Notes under the pieces: generated by a model
What the model saw: only the letters and a program-made list of their open reading frames with translations
Databases searched by the model: none
Told to the model about the DNA's origin: nothing
Position numbers and translations under genes: made by a program
From: Elusimicrobiaceae bacterium
GTDB lineage: Bacteria > Elusimicrobiota > Elusimicrobia > Elusimicrobiales > Elusimicrobiaceae
Reading direction: 5' to 3'
Assembly (NCBI GenBank): GCA_017528825.1
Contig: JAFXOI010000005.1
Location: 1-64,000, forward strand
Length of the DNA stretch: 64,000 nt
In this document: piece by piece, positions 41,147 to 50,229 of the stretch
Numbering within the stretch: position 1 is the first letter of the stretch
Layout: every line of letters begins with the position of its first letter

Positions 41147-41897
41147 AAAATTACGCTTAGACATGGCGCTGGTGGAGCAAGGGTTTTTCCCAAGCCGCAC
41201 GCGCGCCCAAGCGTCTATCATGGCCGGAGAAGTGCTCGTCAACGGGGAAATAGATACCCGCGCTGACCGCACTATTTTGCCGGAAGATAAAATTTCACTC
41301 AAAGAAAAATCATGTCCGTATGTGTCGCGCGGCGGCCTCAAACTGGCAGGTGCTTTGCAAGCGTGGAATATTTCCGTAAAAGATAAAGTATGTGTAGATA
41401 TCGGTGTGGCAACGGGCGGATTTAGTGATTGTATGTTGCAGGCCGGAGCGCGCGAAGTGTACGGCGTAGATGTAGGCAAAGGCCAAATTGCCGATGAAAT
41501 CCGGCGCAATCCCAAGTTTCACTTTCGGCCCGAAACCAATGCCCGCTATATGAGAGCTGATTTATTTGACACGCCGCCGCAGTTTGCTGCGGTGGATGTA
41601 TCGTTTATTTCGCTGACGATGATTATGGAGCCGCTTATCAAGGTAATGGCGCCGGAAAGTGAGATTGTATTTTTAATTAAACCGCAGTTCGAACTCACGC
41701 CCAAACAAGTGCCGCACGGCATTGTCAAAACCGAAGAGAACAGACAGTTGGCCATTAAGCGCGTGCAAAATTTTCTAACAGAAAATTTAGCTCAAAAATA
41801 CGGTGCTACCGGGTGCGAACTGATGGAGTCCCCCATCAAAGGCACGCACGGCAACACCGAGTATCTGTGGCACGTGAAAATTAATAAACCAGTTTAA
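41136..41897 (+). CDS. tlyA: TlyA family rRNA 2'-O-methyltransferase/hemolysin-like protein
   Basis: A 253-residue protein with an N-terminal S4 RNA-binding domain (LRLDMALVEQGFFPSRTRAQ) and an FtsJ-like methyltransferase domain (DIGVATGGFSDCMLQAGA, the SAM motif; DVSFISL). Mycobacterial TlyA methylates 16S and 23S rRNA; other members were called hemolysins. ATG 41136 gives the normal N-terminus and overlaps xseB by 11 nt; the longer frame from 41064 is unlikely. The gene order xseA-xseB-tlyA is common. Confidence 0.9.
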   Translation: MPSKKLRLDMALVEQGFFPSRTRAQASIMAGEVLVNGEIDTRADRTILPEDKISLKEKSCPYVSRGGLKLAGALQAWNISVKDKVCVDIGVATGGFSDCMLQAGAREVYGVDVGKGQIADEIRRNPKFHFRPETNARYMRADLFDTPPQFAAVDVSFISLTMIMEPLIKVMAPESEIVFLIKPQFELTPKQVPHGIVKTEENRQLAIKRVQNFLTENLAQKYGATGCELMESPIKGTHGNTEYLWHVKINKPV

Positions 41898-41942
41898 GGC
41901 AATGAATATCCCCGCCGTAGCCGGGAGATTAGTATCCCATAT

Positions 41943-41975
41943 AAAAAGCGTGGAGCACATCACTCCACGCTTTTT
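41943..41975 (+). terminator. Bidirectional terminator between tlyA and the second protease gene
   Basis: AAAAAGCGTGGAG / CTCCACGCTTTTT with a 7-nt loop; symmetrical flanks. Confidence 0.9.
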
Positions 41976-41994
41976 AGATATCTTAATACAAACT

Positions 41995-43131
41995 TTACGG
42001 TTGCGTCCGCTGCGTAATAGATTCTTCGTTTGCCACAGAGCGAACACAGAGACCTTGTTTGTAGTCCGCACCCATAGAACGTTTCAAGAAGGCTGTAAAT
42101 TCGTCGGTCAATAAAGGGTTTTTTCCTTCTCCACTACCTACAGTCACGATATAACCATTGATGATAAACGGCGTGCCGGACATCCCACCCGGTTCTTCTC
42201 CTTGCCATTGAACGACACTCTGATTTTTAGGAACACCTTGATAGATAAAGGGATACTTCACAGGGAGTTTACGGTTAAGAACCTCCTCGGTAGCTTCATT
42301 TACCACCGGTTCAAACCAATACCCATTTGCTTTTCGTCCGGCCAGTTCCAAGCGGGCGCTTTCCGGACTAAATGTCATAAAATGATAAGCGTTTAAGGGC
42401 AACTGTAAAAAACGTTTTTGATCGTTTATTGTGTTAGCCAATTTTTTACGTGCCGCAGCTTGAACGGAAGTAGCTTGTTCTGCTTGTGCTAAGGAAGGAG
42501 CTTTATTTTTTGCCATCATAGCACTGACGTTCTGCATTTGGGCAGTAGCAACATCTAATTCCTTTAAATTTTTATTTATCAAAGCCATCACCTTATCTTC
42601 TTTATCTACTCCGATAATGGCAATATCGTCCGCATGAGCATAAGCATCAAATTGAGAATAACCGTTACGATAAAAATACAAGGTACCATTGGTAGGCGCA
42701 CCGGGTTGCGGCTCTGAAATACTTACCTGCCATACTCCATTGGCAAGCTGTTTTGCTCCGAACACAATTCTAGGGTTTATTTTTGTATCAAAGCGCTTAT
42801 CAAAACAATGGGCTGCCGTAATAATCCAGCGTTTATGAAAACGCGTGCCGGTACACACACCTTTTCCGTGGTTGAGGGATCGTATCTCTAAGGCAACTAG
42901 ATCCGTAGCCACATTTGTACCCGGATAGGCGTGTTTCACCGAAAACGGCTCATCTAACGGAGAGGCCGGTTGCTCCGTAGCAGCCGCAGCTTGCGCACCT
43001 GCCACGGCCGCACCAACAGACATCGGTGCTTTGGTGTTGACCCGCTGAAGCGTCGGAACAGCCGTCTTGGCCGCTAACGCAGGTAAAACACTCATACTCA
43101 TTGCAATCAATATAGATAGTAAATGTTTCAT
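41995..43131 (-). CDS. Secreted trypsin-like serine protease (second copy)
   Basis: A 378-residue protein with signal peptide (MKHLLSILIAMSMSVLPALA). Triad: H108 in ITAAHC, D169 in ADDIAII, S318 in GGMSGTP. Residues 25-60 are Ala/Pro-rich and may be a linker or propeptide. Compared with the 10176-11177 protease, it has an insertion of about 70 residues between Asp and Ser, and the two share the variant GMSG active-site loop. A promoter TTGTTT, 17 nt, TAAAAT lies upstream near 43175-43200. Export is clear; the target is unknown. Confidence 0.85.
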   Translation of the reverse strand: MKHLLSILIAMSMSVLPALAAKTAVPTLQRVNTKAPMSVGAAVAGAQAAAATEQPASPLDEPFSVKHAYPGTNVATDLVALEIRSLNHGKGVCTGTRFHKRWIITAAHCFDKRFDTKINPRIVFGAKQLANGVWQVSISEPQPGAPTNGTLYFYRNGYSQFDAYAHADDIAIIGVDKEDKVMALINKNLKELDVATAQMQNVSAMMAKNKAPSLAQAEQATSVQAAARKKLANTINDQKRFLQLPLNAYHFMTFSPESARLELAGRKANGYWFEPVVNEATEEVLNRKLPVKYPFIYQGVPKNQSVVQWQGEEPGGMSGTPFIINGYIVTVGSGEGKNPLLTDEFTAFLKRSMGADYKQGLCVRSVANEESITQRTQP

Positions 43132-43215
43132 AAATATATTTTCCTGTTGTAAAATAAACTACCTTCTTCATATTTTAGTCTAAACAACCACAAAAAACAA
43201 GAGATAAAAAGAGAT

Positions 43216-43779
43216 TTAATTAAACTGGTTCATGGCCTTTTCTAGGCCGTCTTGCAGATAAATCTGAATAGCATCAGCGGCTTTTTTAACCGCGGTTTGT
43301 AAGACAGGTTCTTCTTCTTTGGTAAATTTGCCCAGCACAAAATCAGCTGCATCAAAATAGTCCGGTTTGGGGCCAATACCTACACGCAGACGCGCAATTT
43401 TGTCAGTACCGAGCTGTTCAATAATATGCTTCATGCCTTTTTGCCCCCCCGCAGAGCCGGACGGACGCAGGCGGATACCGCCTAGTTTTAGAGACATATC
43501 ATCAAAACAAATTAATATGTTGGAAGGCGCTATCTTATAAAACCGGGCCAGCCCGCTAACGAGCTGACCCGATAAATTCATATACGTCATCGGCTTAGCC
43601 AAAAGTACATCTTGTCCGCCGATTACTACTTTGGCATACACTCCTGTATTTTGCCAAGACTGGAAATCCGCACCAAATCTCTCGGCCAATGCGTCCACTA
43701 CTCTAAACCCGGCATTATGGCGGGTTTTTTCGTATTGGGCGCCCGGATTACCCAGTCCGGCAATGAGTGTATAACTCAA
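43216..43779 (-). CDS. pth: Peptidyl-tRNA hydrolase
   Basis: A 187-residue Pth with GLGNPGAQYEKTRHNAGF at the N-terminus; N11 and H21 are the catalytic pair, and KPMTYMNLSG and the RLRVGIG motif follow. It releases tRNA from dropped-off peptidyl-tRNA. It follows rplY by 2 nt, the common rplY-pth coupling; prs lies further upstream. Confidence 0.96.
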   Translation of the reverse strand: MSYTLIAGLGNPGAQYEKTRHNAGFRVVDALAERFGADFQSWQNTGVYAKVVIGGQDVLLAKPMTYMNLSGQLVSGLARFYKIAPSNILICFDDMSLKLGGIRLRPSGSAGGQKGMKHIIEQLGTDKIARLRVGIGPKPDYFDAADFVLGKFTKEEEPVLQTAVKKAADAIQIYLQDGLEKAMNQFN

Positions 43780-43781
43780 AG

Positions 43782-44456
43782 TTATTTCTTAGCAGCGTCG
43801 GCGTTCTTGGTCAGATTGCCGTCTGCATCTTTTTTGCCCTTAGTGGAAGAGCTTTCCGGTTGGGCATCAGCAGCTGCAGCAGGTGCGGCGGCCGGTTCTT
43901 CATCTTTCAAGATGGTCAAGTGTACCACCGGGGCTTGCGGATCGGTTACCAGTTCCACGCCTTCCGGCAATTTAATATCACCCGCGACAATACCGGTGTT
44001 AATGGTCATCGGGGTCATATCCACTTCAATTTCATGCGGGATTTTGCTGACCAAAGCGCGTACTTCGATTTCGCGCATAATGTGTTCTACCATGGCGCCA
44101 TAGGCTTTTACGTCAGCAGATTCGCCAACGAGTTTCACAGGAACGACTACGTTCATCTTGTCTTTCAAAGATACACGTTGAAAGTCTGCGTGAATCGGCA
44201 AATCCGTTACCACGTGGAATTGTACTTCTTTGACCAACGCTTGTTCTTTACCTTCCGGTAATTCAATTTCTACGATGGTGTTTTTACCCGCTTTCATGAT
44301 TTTTTCCAAATCTTTGCGGCTAACCGTGATGCTCACGGGTTCTTTATGTCCGCCATAAATAACGGCGGGTACGTTCTTTTCGGCGCGGATTTTGCTAAGT
44401 GCACCTTTAACGCCCAAGCCGGTTCTGACAGCGGCTTTAATGTTCATTTCTTCCAT
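43782..44456 (-). CDS. rplY: 50S ribosomal protein L25 (CTC form)
   Basis: A 224-residue long-form L25/CTC: an N-terminal 5S-rRNA-binding domain (about 1-95) and a beta-rich CTC domain (about 96-185). A C-terminal tail of about 35 residues rich in Ala, Asp, Ser and Lys is low complexity. A start of ATG 44456 has AAGGAG 10 nt upstream; the next ATG, 3 codons on, is possible. Confidence 0.93.
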   Translation of the reverse strand: MEEMNIKAAVRTGLGVKGALSKIRAEKNVPAVIYGGHKEPVSITVSRKDLEKIMKAGKNTIVEIELPEGKEQALVKEVQFHVVTDLPIHADFQRVSLKDKMNVVVPVKLVGESADVKAYGAMVEHIMREIEVRALVSKIPHEIEVDMTPMTINTGIVAGDIKLPEGVELVTDPQAPVVHLTILKDEEPAAAPAAAADAQPESSSTKGKKDADGNLTKNADAAKK

Positions 44457-44482
44457 TTTTACTTCACTCCTTAATTATTAAA

Positions 44483-45427
44483 TTAACTAAACATATCCCC
44501 AATAGAACGACCGTCGTGATTGCGTCTAATGGCGTCTGCCAAAATATACGATACAGACAGCGTTTCCACTTTGGGGCCCAAATCCCTAATTGGTAAGGAA
44601 TCGGTGATGATTAATTTTTTAATAGCTGATTGATTAATTTTTTCTACCGCATCACGGGACAGGAGCCCGTGGGAACAAGCCGCATATACTTCACGTGCGC
44701 CTCGTTCTTTGATTTTATTGGCCACCGTAATCAAGGTGCCGGCGGTATCTACAATATCATCAAAAATGATGGCAATTTTGTCTTTGACGTCACCGATTAC
44801 ATTATAAACCACTGCCTCATTGGCTTTAGGACGGCGTTTATCAATAATAACCAGCCCCACATCCAGTCTGGCGGCGAATTTACGGGCGCGTTCTACTCCG
44901 CCCACATCCGGTGAAATTACCACTAAATCTTCCCGTTTGAAATCTTTGAAATATTCCAAAAATACACTGCGTGCACGCATATGGTCCACAGGAATATCAA
45001 AAAATCCCTGAATTTGGGCCGCATGCAAATCAAGCGTCATAATACGGTCCGCACCGGCCGTAGTAATTAAATTACTGGCTAGCTTGGCGGTTATGGGCAC
45101 ACGTGCGGTGACCTTACGGTCTGCCCGGGCATAGCCGAAATACGGAACTACTACGTTAATCCGCCCGGCACTGGCACGCTTAAAAGCATCCACCATAATC
45201 AAAAGTTCCATCAAATTTTCATTAACCGGCGGGCAAGTGGGCTGAATGATATAACAGTCATGGGCACGTACAGATTCCAAAATCTGCACATCTATTTCTC
45301 CGTCGGCAAAACGTTCTACACGTAATTTGCCTAATTCCATACCTAAATGGCCGGCAATTTTTTGAGCCAATGCCAAGTTGGCATTTCCGGAAAAAATACA
45401 CAAATCTCCGTTGACAAGTTTAGTCAT
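44483..45427 (-). CDS. prs: Ribose-phosphate pyrophosphokinase
   Basis: A 314-residue PRPP synthase. The metal/ATP-binding motif DLHAAQIQGFFDIPVDH and the PRPP loop IIFDDIVDTAGTL are intact. It makes PRPP for nucleotides, His and Trp. ATG 45427 lies inside the end of glmU, with an AAGGTG ribosome site; a GTG at 45436 would add three residues. glmU-prs-rplY-pth is a widespread operon order. Confidence 0.96.
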   Translation of the reverse strand: MTKLVNGDLCIFSGNANLALAQKIAGHLGMELGKLRVERFADGEIDVQILESVRAHDCYIIQPTCPPVNENLMELLIMVDAFKRASAGRINVVVPYFGYARADRKVTARVPITAKLASNLITTAGADRIMTLDLHAAQIQGFFDIPVDHMRARSVFLEYFKDFKREDLVVISPDVGGVERARKFAARLDVGLVIIDKRRPKANEAVVYNVIGDVKDKIAIIFDDIVDTAGTLITVANKIKERGAREVYAACSHGLLSRDAVEKINQSAIKKLIITDSLPIRDLGPKVETLSVSYILADAIRRNHDGRSIGDMFS

Positions 45428-46820
45428 GTTTGACACCTTTGTTTTCTAATACAACCTGACGCGAGCGCGCAATAGCCAAAGAGCCTTCCGGTACTTCTTT
45501 GGTAATCGTGGAACCGGCGCCGATTTTACTGTACGGTTTTACTTCTACCGGTGCTACAAAATTAGTATTAGAGCCCACAAAACAATGGTCTCCGATAATC
45601 GTGCGGTGTTTTTTCTGCCCGTCATAGTTACAGGTAATCGTACCCGCACCGATATTTACCCCTTCACCCATATCGGTATCGCCGATATAGGTTAAGTGAT
45701 TGACTTTAGAGCCCACCCCAATCACCGATTTTTTCACTTCGCAAAAATTGCCCACTTTGGCTTTGGTTTTTAGTTCGGCCCCCGGGCGCAAACGGGCATA
45801 CGGTCCTACTTCGCAATTTTCAGCCACCAAGCTGTCGTCTAAATAACTACCCATGCGAATATTTACATGATCTGCCACGCGACAATTGCGAATCAGCACA
45901 TTGCTTTCCAACAAGCAATTAGAGCCAATGACAGTATCCCCTTCTATATAACAATTTGGATAAATAGTAGTATCGGGGCCGATTTTGACCGAGGCCTGAA
46001 TATAGGTTTCACTTGGATTAATCAGGCGCACACCGGCCGCCATCAATTTTTCATTGATCCGGGAGCGCATAATTTCATCCACTACCGCCAGTTCGGCGCG
46101 GCTGTTGACACCCAAAGACTCTTGTATATCCGCTAACGGAAAAACTTGTACCTCGTATTGAGAGTTATGGATCAAAGGCAAAGTGTCCGGCAAATAAAAT
46201 TCTCGTTTAGGACCTTGTGGGGTTAATTTTTCCAAAGCCGGGACTAAAATATCGGAATGAAATATATAAATCCCCCCGTTGACTTCCGTAATGTTACGGG
46301 TTTTCTCATCGGTTTCCGATTCTTCCACAATGCGGCTAAAACTGCCGTTTTCATCTCTAACAATTCGGCCGTATCCCGTTGGATCAGACATTTGAATAGA
46401 CAAAACGGAAGCCCCCGATTGCTGCATTTCAAATTCATAATGCATTTGGCGTAAGGTTTCGGGGCGGATCAACGGGACATCCCCATTTAATACCATAATA
46501 TCTTCAAACTTAGGCAACAAAGGCAACGCCGCACGCACAGCACCGCCGGAACCATTTAATTCCTTTTGTTCGGCAAATACTACCGGAGCGGTAATACCCC
46601 AATTGGACAATTGGGCCGTTACTGTTTCTTTTACCAAAGAAGATTCATGACCTATTATGACACAAATTGTATCTGGATTTAATTGTTGGGCAGCCTGCAA
46701 ACTATACGCAAGCATCGGTAAACCGCACACGGGGTGCAACGGTTTTGGGAGAGAAGACTTCATTCGGGTGCCTTTACCGGCCGCCAGAATGAGTACACAT
46801 AAATTTTTTTGGGCTACCAT
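45420..46820 (-). CDS. glmU: Bifunctional GlmU (GlcNAc-1-P uridyltransferase / GlcN-1-P acetyltransferase)
   Basis: A 466-residue enzyme supplying UDP-GlcNAc for peptidoglycan and lipopolysaccharide. N-terminal pyrophosphorylase domain has LILAAGKGTRMKS (residues 9-21) and NGDVPLI. The C-terminal left-handed beta-helix (from about residue 255) shows hexapeptide repeats, with the acetyltransferase His in CDGQKKH-type text (TCNYDGQKKH). It overlaps prs by 8 nt. Confidence 0.96.
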   Translation of the reverse strand: MVAQKNLCVLILAAGKGTRMKSSLPKPLHPVCGLPMLAYSLQAAQQLNPDTICVIIGHESSLVKETVTAQLSNWGITAPVVFAEQKELNGSGGAVRAALPLLPKFEDIMVLNGDVPLIRPETLRQMHYEFEMQQSGASVLSIQMSDPTGYGRIVRDENGSFSRIVEESETDEKTRNITEVNGGIYIFHSDILVPALEKLTPQGPKREFYLPDTLPLIHNSQYEVQVFPLADIQESLGVNSRAELAVVDEIMRSRINEKLMAAGVRLINPSETYIQASVKIGPDTTIYPNCYIEGDTVIGSNCLLESNVLIRNCRVADHVNIRMGSYLDDSLVAENCEVGPYARLRPGAELKTKAKVGNFCEVKKSVIGVGSKVNHLTYIGDTDMGEGVNIGAGTITCNYDGQKKHRTIIGDHCFVGSNTNFVAPVEVKPYSKIGAGSTITKEVPEGSLAIARSRQVVLENKGVKHD

Positions 46821-46905
46821 TTTGTTTAACTCTTGCCTAAAAAAGATTACTGCTCAAATTTCGTATTTATATTATAGCAAATTAATGCCTGGTGTACAAA
46901 AGTGA

Positions 46906-47385
46906 CTAGGGCTCTGTACAAGAACTGCTATTGCAATTAGTAAAACCTAGTGCTTTACATAAATTAACATTTCCGCTACAATCATTCAGAATTTTTCCAT
47001 TTATGCTCCCATGTATATGTATATTTGATGAAGGAAGACTTGTAACATAAAATTCAACTCCATCATCTGTTCCGTATTGCCAATATTTTGTATTAAAACA
47101 AAAAATATCATCATTCAAACACGCGTCCCCCGTTAATAAAGGAGCAGGTGCTTCAAAATCGACAAATTCTGTATTAGAAGAAGAAGCACAGTCAGAAACC
47201 GGCCCCATTTCTAATACACATAATTTATATCCATCAGCAATAGCTTTTGAAATCATCTTAACTTCTGCAAAACGGCTTTTCATAACCGCTTTTTCATATT
47301 GCGGCAAAGCAATTGCGGATAAAATACCGATAATGAGTACAACAACTAACAATTCAATTAGTGTAAAACCTCTTTTCTTATTCAT
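46906..47385 (-). CDS. Type IV pilin-like protein (T-tract promoter class)
   Basis: A 159-residue pilin precursor, [19 protein letters not shown], then ALPQYEKAVMKSRFAEVKM. The head has several cysteines, with a C-terminal cluster near CKALGFTNCNSSSC. ATG 47385 has AAGGAG 8 nt upstream. It lacks the 220-nt leader; instead a T-tract promoter is found. No terminator is clear between it and the start of glmU. Confidence 0.92.
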   Translation of the reverse strand: MNKKRGFTLIELLVVVLIIGILSAIALPQYEKAVMKSRFAEVKMISKAIADGYKLCVLEMGPVSDCASSSNTEFVDFEAPAPLLTGDACLNDDIFCFNTKYWQYGTDDGVEFYVTSLPSSNIHIHGSINGKILNDCSGNVNLCKALGFTNCNSSSCTEP

Positions 47386-47465
47386 AATGTTTGACTCCTT
47401 AAATTTATTCGCCGTTGAACGCACCAAAAAACACACATATACGACTTAAAACGGCTACAATCAAA

Positions 47466-47494
47466 AAGGTACAAAAAAAAAAAGTAAGTGTCAA
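47466..47494 (-). promoter_or_regulatory. Pilin promoter with an 11-nt T tract in the spacer
   Basis: -35 TTGACA (47489-47494), exactly 17 nt, -10 TACCTT (47466-47471). Eleven spacer bases are a T run (A11 at 47473-47483). Same design as the pilin promoter at 237-265, although the surrounding sequence differs. Confidence 0.7.
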
Positions 47495-47564
47495 GGGTGG
47501 CCGTTTTTGACGAAACAAAAGACAGCATGTTACAAGGTTTCTAATACAATTTGCCATGTAACTA

Positions 47565-48002
47565 TTACTGCTTGTTACTATCCAAAAAAGTTTCCCAGTC
47601 TTGCCCGTTAATCAATAATTCTTTGGCGATTGGAGACTGACCGGACAAATAAGCATAAACAACCTCAAAAAGATACTCTCGGTTGTGATAACGGAACAAA
47701 TCGTCTAATGCTTTCGCCCGCACGTCCGATATATAAAAACGGCATTGACGGCCCCAACGGGCTTCTTGACAAAAATCTTTTTTAGGGCAAACGCCCTGTT
47801 CGTTAAATTGCGTGCAATCCGTACGCTCCCAATCAATCGTATAGGCAATATAATGCCCCGATAATAAATCTCGCGGGTCGTATCCGCTGATTACCACCTT
47901 GACCTCGCGGCCGTTTTCCCGTTGGACAGCCAACCAACCCGCCCAACTGGCTAAAATCAATAAAGGAAGCGTAAGCATACAGAGAAATAGGTACTTTTTC
48001 AT
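47565..48002 (-). CDS. GDYXXLXY-type membrane-anchored protein
   Basis: A 145-residue protein with one N-terminal transmembrane segment (residues about 4-26). The family's motif GDYxxLxY appears as SGYDPRDLLSGHYIAY. Such proteins usually lie next to a DUF2157 membrane protein, as here, with a 4-nt overlap. Function of the pair is not established. Confidence 0.8.
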   Translation of the reverse strand: MKKYLFLCMLTLPLLILASWAGWLAVQRENGREVKVVISGYDPRDLLSGHYIAYTIDWERTDCTQFNEQGVCPKKDFCQEARWGRQCRFYISDVRAKALDDLFRYHNREYLFEVVYAYLSGQSPIAKELLINGQDWETFLDSNKQ

Positions 48003-48967
48003 TGGAATGCCTCCATGTTTTTAATATAGCGCAGGGTACGACGAAGCACATAAATAAATCCAAGCACCAGCAAACCTCCGGCAATAAAGGCCAGACCGGT
48101 AGTCCACAAAACGCCCATATTGGATATAAAAATCAAAAAGATATAGATTTCTACCAAAATGGCATTGCGCTTAAAAGGCCCCACTTGCCCTCCCCGCAAA
48201 GCTGTATACATACGAAAAGCCAAAAACCCAAACACAATAGCATGGGCGTATAATTGAGAGGATAAAGTTTTATTACAAAGCCCCCAATAACTACCGATAT
48301 AAAATACCAAACAGTAAGCACTCCACAAGCACAAGCGAGCCGCGTTTTTAGATAGTTGGGTATAGGCCGCTATTTTCTCATGCAATAACTCCCCTGCCAT
48401 ATACAAACCGTAAAAACACAACAGCAAAATCAACTGGCATAAAGTTAATTCCTTAAAGAAAACCTCTATATATTTCTCAAACCGTTCAAAGGGCAATGCG
48501 CTTAAAATAATCACGAGCCAAGCTATATTGAAAAAGGAAGAACGCGTTAATATAATAAACGGTAAACTAAGCAAAGCCCAACCACAAGCAAAATTATGCC
48601 ATCCGCCGTTCAAATGGAATATTTGTCCGATTAGACCAATCGTTCCGCCGACCATTAAAAAGCACAAAATGGCAAATAACTCCTTCCAACCGTTTCTTTT
48701 CTTTTGTGTGGTCTCATACAAACCGTAAATAAAACCGCCAAATATAGCAAAATCACATACTAATTTGAGCCAAGCGGGTAAAACCGCCCAATTGGCCGCT
48801 ATTAATAAACAAATCCCCAGCCCTATGAGACTGCTTGCAATAATAAAAGCCGTATTCCAAAAAGTACGATTACTTTTTTGAGATTCAAAAGCAAGTATTT
48901 TATTCCGTTGCTCTGGTGTAATGATTTGTTGTTCAACCCATGTGTCTGTTTTTTTGGATAAAGACAT
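47999..48967 (-). CDS. DUF2157-type integral membrane protein
   Basis: A 322-residue protein. A polar N-terminal segment of about 35 residues (WVEQQIITPEQRNKIL is the typical opening) precedes about nine transmembrane helices. DUF2157 proteins are of unknown function and are often paired with a GDYXXLXY partner, which overlaps here by 4 nt. It follows mtaB by 23 nt. Confidence 0.8.
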   Translation of the reverse strand: MSLSKKTDTWVEQQIITPEQRNKILAFESQKSNRTFWNTAFIIASSLIGLGICLLIAANWAVLPAWLKLVCDFAIFGGFIYGLYETTQKKRNGWKELFAILCFLMVGGTIGLIGQIFHLNGGWHNFACGWALLSLPFIILTRSSFFNIAWLVIILSALPFERFEKYIEVFFKELTLCQLILLLCFYGLYMAGELLHEKIAAYTQLSKNAARLCLWSAYCLVFYIGSYWGLCNKTLSSQLYAHAIVFGFLAFRMYTALRGGQVGPFKRNAILVEIYIFLIFISNMGVLWTTGLAFIAGGLLVLGFIYVLRRTLRYIKNMEAFQ

Positions 48968-48990
48968 TTTCGGCTCCTTTATTTGACGGT

Positions 48991-50229
48991 CTATTCATTA
49001 TCCTTTGCCAAGCACCCTATACATAAATTGCCTTCCGTCCTATGGATACGGACTTTGATCAAACCATGCAATTGCTCGGAAGCATTTTCTATGAAAACTT
49101 GTTGGAAATTAGAAGTGACTCCGTGCATGCCCTGACCGCTATGCTCCTCTATAAACACCTCTTGTGTGGTATCCACGAGCGAGGCAGCAAAATCAGCACG
49201 CAATTTTTTATCCAATTCACGCAATTTTTCCGCCCGGGCCTTAATCACTTCCGGGGCCAGTTGCGGCCATGCAGCAGCCTTTGTGCCCGGACGCGGTGAA
49301 TAACTAAATACGTGCAAGCCACATAGTTTTTGGCGTGCGATAAAATCGTAAGTGATTTGAAAATCTGCCTCTGTTTCCGTAGGAAACCCCGCTATTACAT
49401 CGGCAAATACGCTAGCCCCCGGCACGCGGGCGCGCAGACTGGCCACTTTTTGGGCATATTGGGCGGTATTGTAATGGCGGTTCATCTCCGCTAGCACTTT
49501 ATCGCAACCGCTTTGAAGCGGCAAATGCAAATAATTGCAAAAACGCGCCGGATACTTAGCCATCGCGCCGATTACACCATCCGTTACAGTTTGCAACTCA
49601 ATAGAAGAGAAACGCACACGGAAATACCCCGGCATATGGGCGATATCCTCACACAAAGCCGCTAAATCTTTGCCGCTTTTTGGACATACATAATTACCGA
49701 TGTTAATACCGGTCAGCACAATTTCGCCAAACCCTTTTTGTACCAAAGAAGCAATTTCCTGCAATACATCTTCCGAGGGTTTAGAACGTTTTTCCTTTCT
49801 GGCAAACGGCACAATACAATACGAACAAAAGCAATCACATCCGTCCTGTATTTTAATAAAAGCACGACTATGCCCTTCATGGCCGGACACCGTCCAGCAC
49901 AAATCTTCCGTTCCAAACAATTTTTTCCCCAATTCATATTTTCCAATTAGTTCGGCCTGCGGAAAAAGTTCGCGAATATGTGCCGCATGCGCCGCCGCGT
50001 AGCAACCTGTCAACACTAAACGTGTGGTAGGATTGCGACGCAAAATTTGGCGGATTAATTTTTCCACATCCTTATCGGCCTGATGGGTAACGGTACACGT
50101 ATTGAGCAAACATAAATCGGCCGTTTCCATAGGGCAAGGCGTCCAACCACGGGTGGAAAATGCCTCTAAAATGGCTTGGCTTTCCACTTGATTGACACGG
50201 CAACCGAATGTTTTTAGGAAAAATTTCAT
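48991..50229 (-). CDS. mtaB: tRNA (t6A37) methylthiotransferase MtaB
   Basis: A 412-residue radical SAM enzyme. The N-terminal MTTase domain has FGCRVNQVESQAI and further cysteines at LLNTCTV and TGCYAA that bind an auxiliary 4Fe-4S cluster. The radical SAM motif is CFCSYCIVPFARKEKRS (three Cys of CxxxCxxC type). A TRAM region ends the protein. It adds the methylthio group to t6A37 in tRNAs reading ANN codons. MtaB is preferred over MiaB and RimO because of the GCRVNQ start. It overlaps rsmE by 4 nt. Confidence 0.9.
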   Translation of the reverse strand: MKFFLKTFGCRVNQVESQAILEAFSTRGWTPCPMETADLCLLNTCTVTHQADKDVEKLIRQILRRNPTTRLVLTGCYAAAHAAHIRELFPQAELIGKYELGKKLFGTEDLCWTVSGHEGHSRAFIKIQDGCDCFCSYCIVPFARKEKRSKPSEDVLQEIASLVQKGFGEIVLTGINIGNYVCPKSGKDLAALCEDIAHMPGYFRVRFSSIELQTVTDGVIGAMAKYPARFCNYLHLPLQSGCDKVLAEMNRHYNTAQYAQKVASLRARVPGASVFADVIAGFPTETEADFQITYDFIARQKLCGLHVFSYSPRPGTKAAAWPQLAPEVIKARAEKLRELDKKLRADFAASLVDTTQEVFIEEHSGQGMHGVTSNFQQVFIENASEQLHGLIKVRIHRTEGNLCIGCLAKDNE

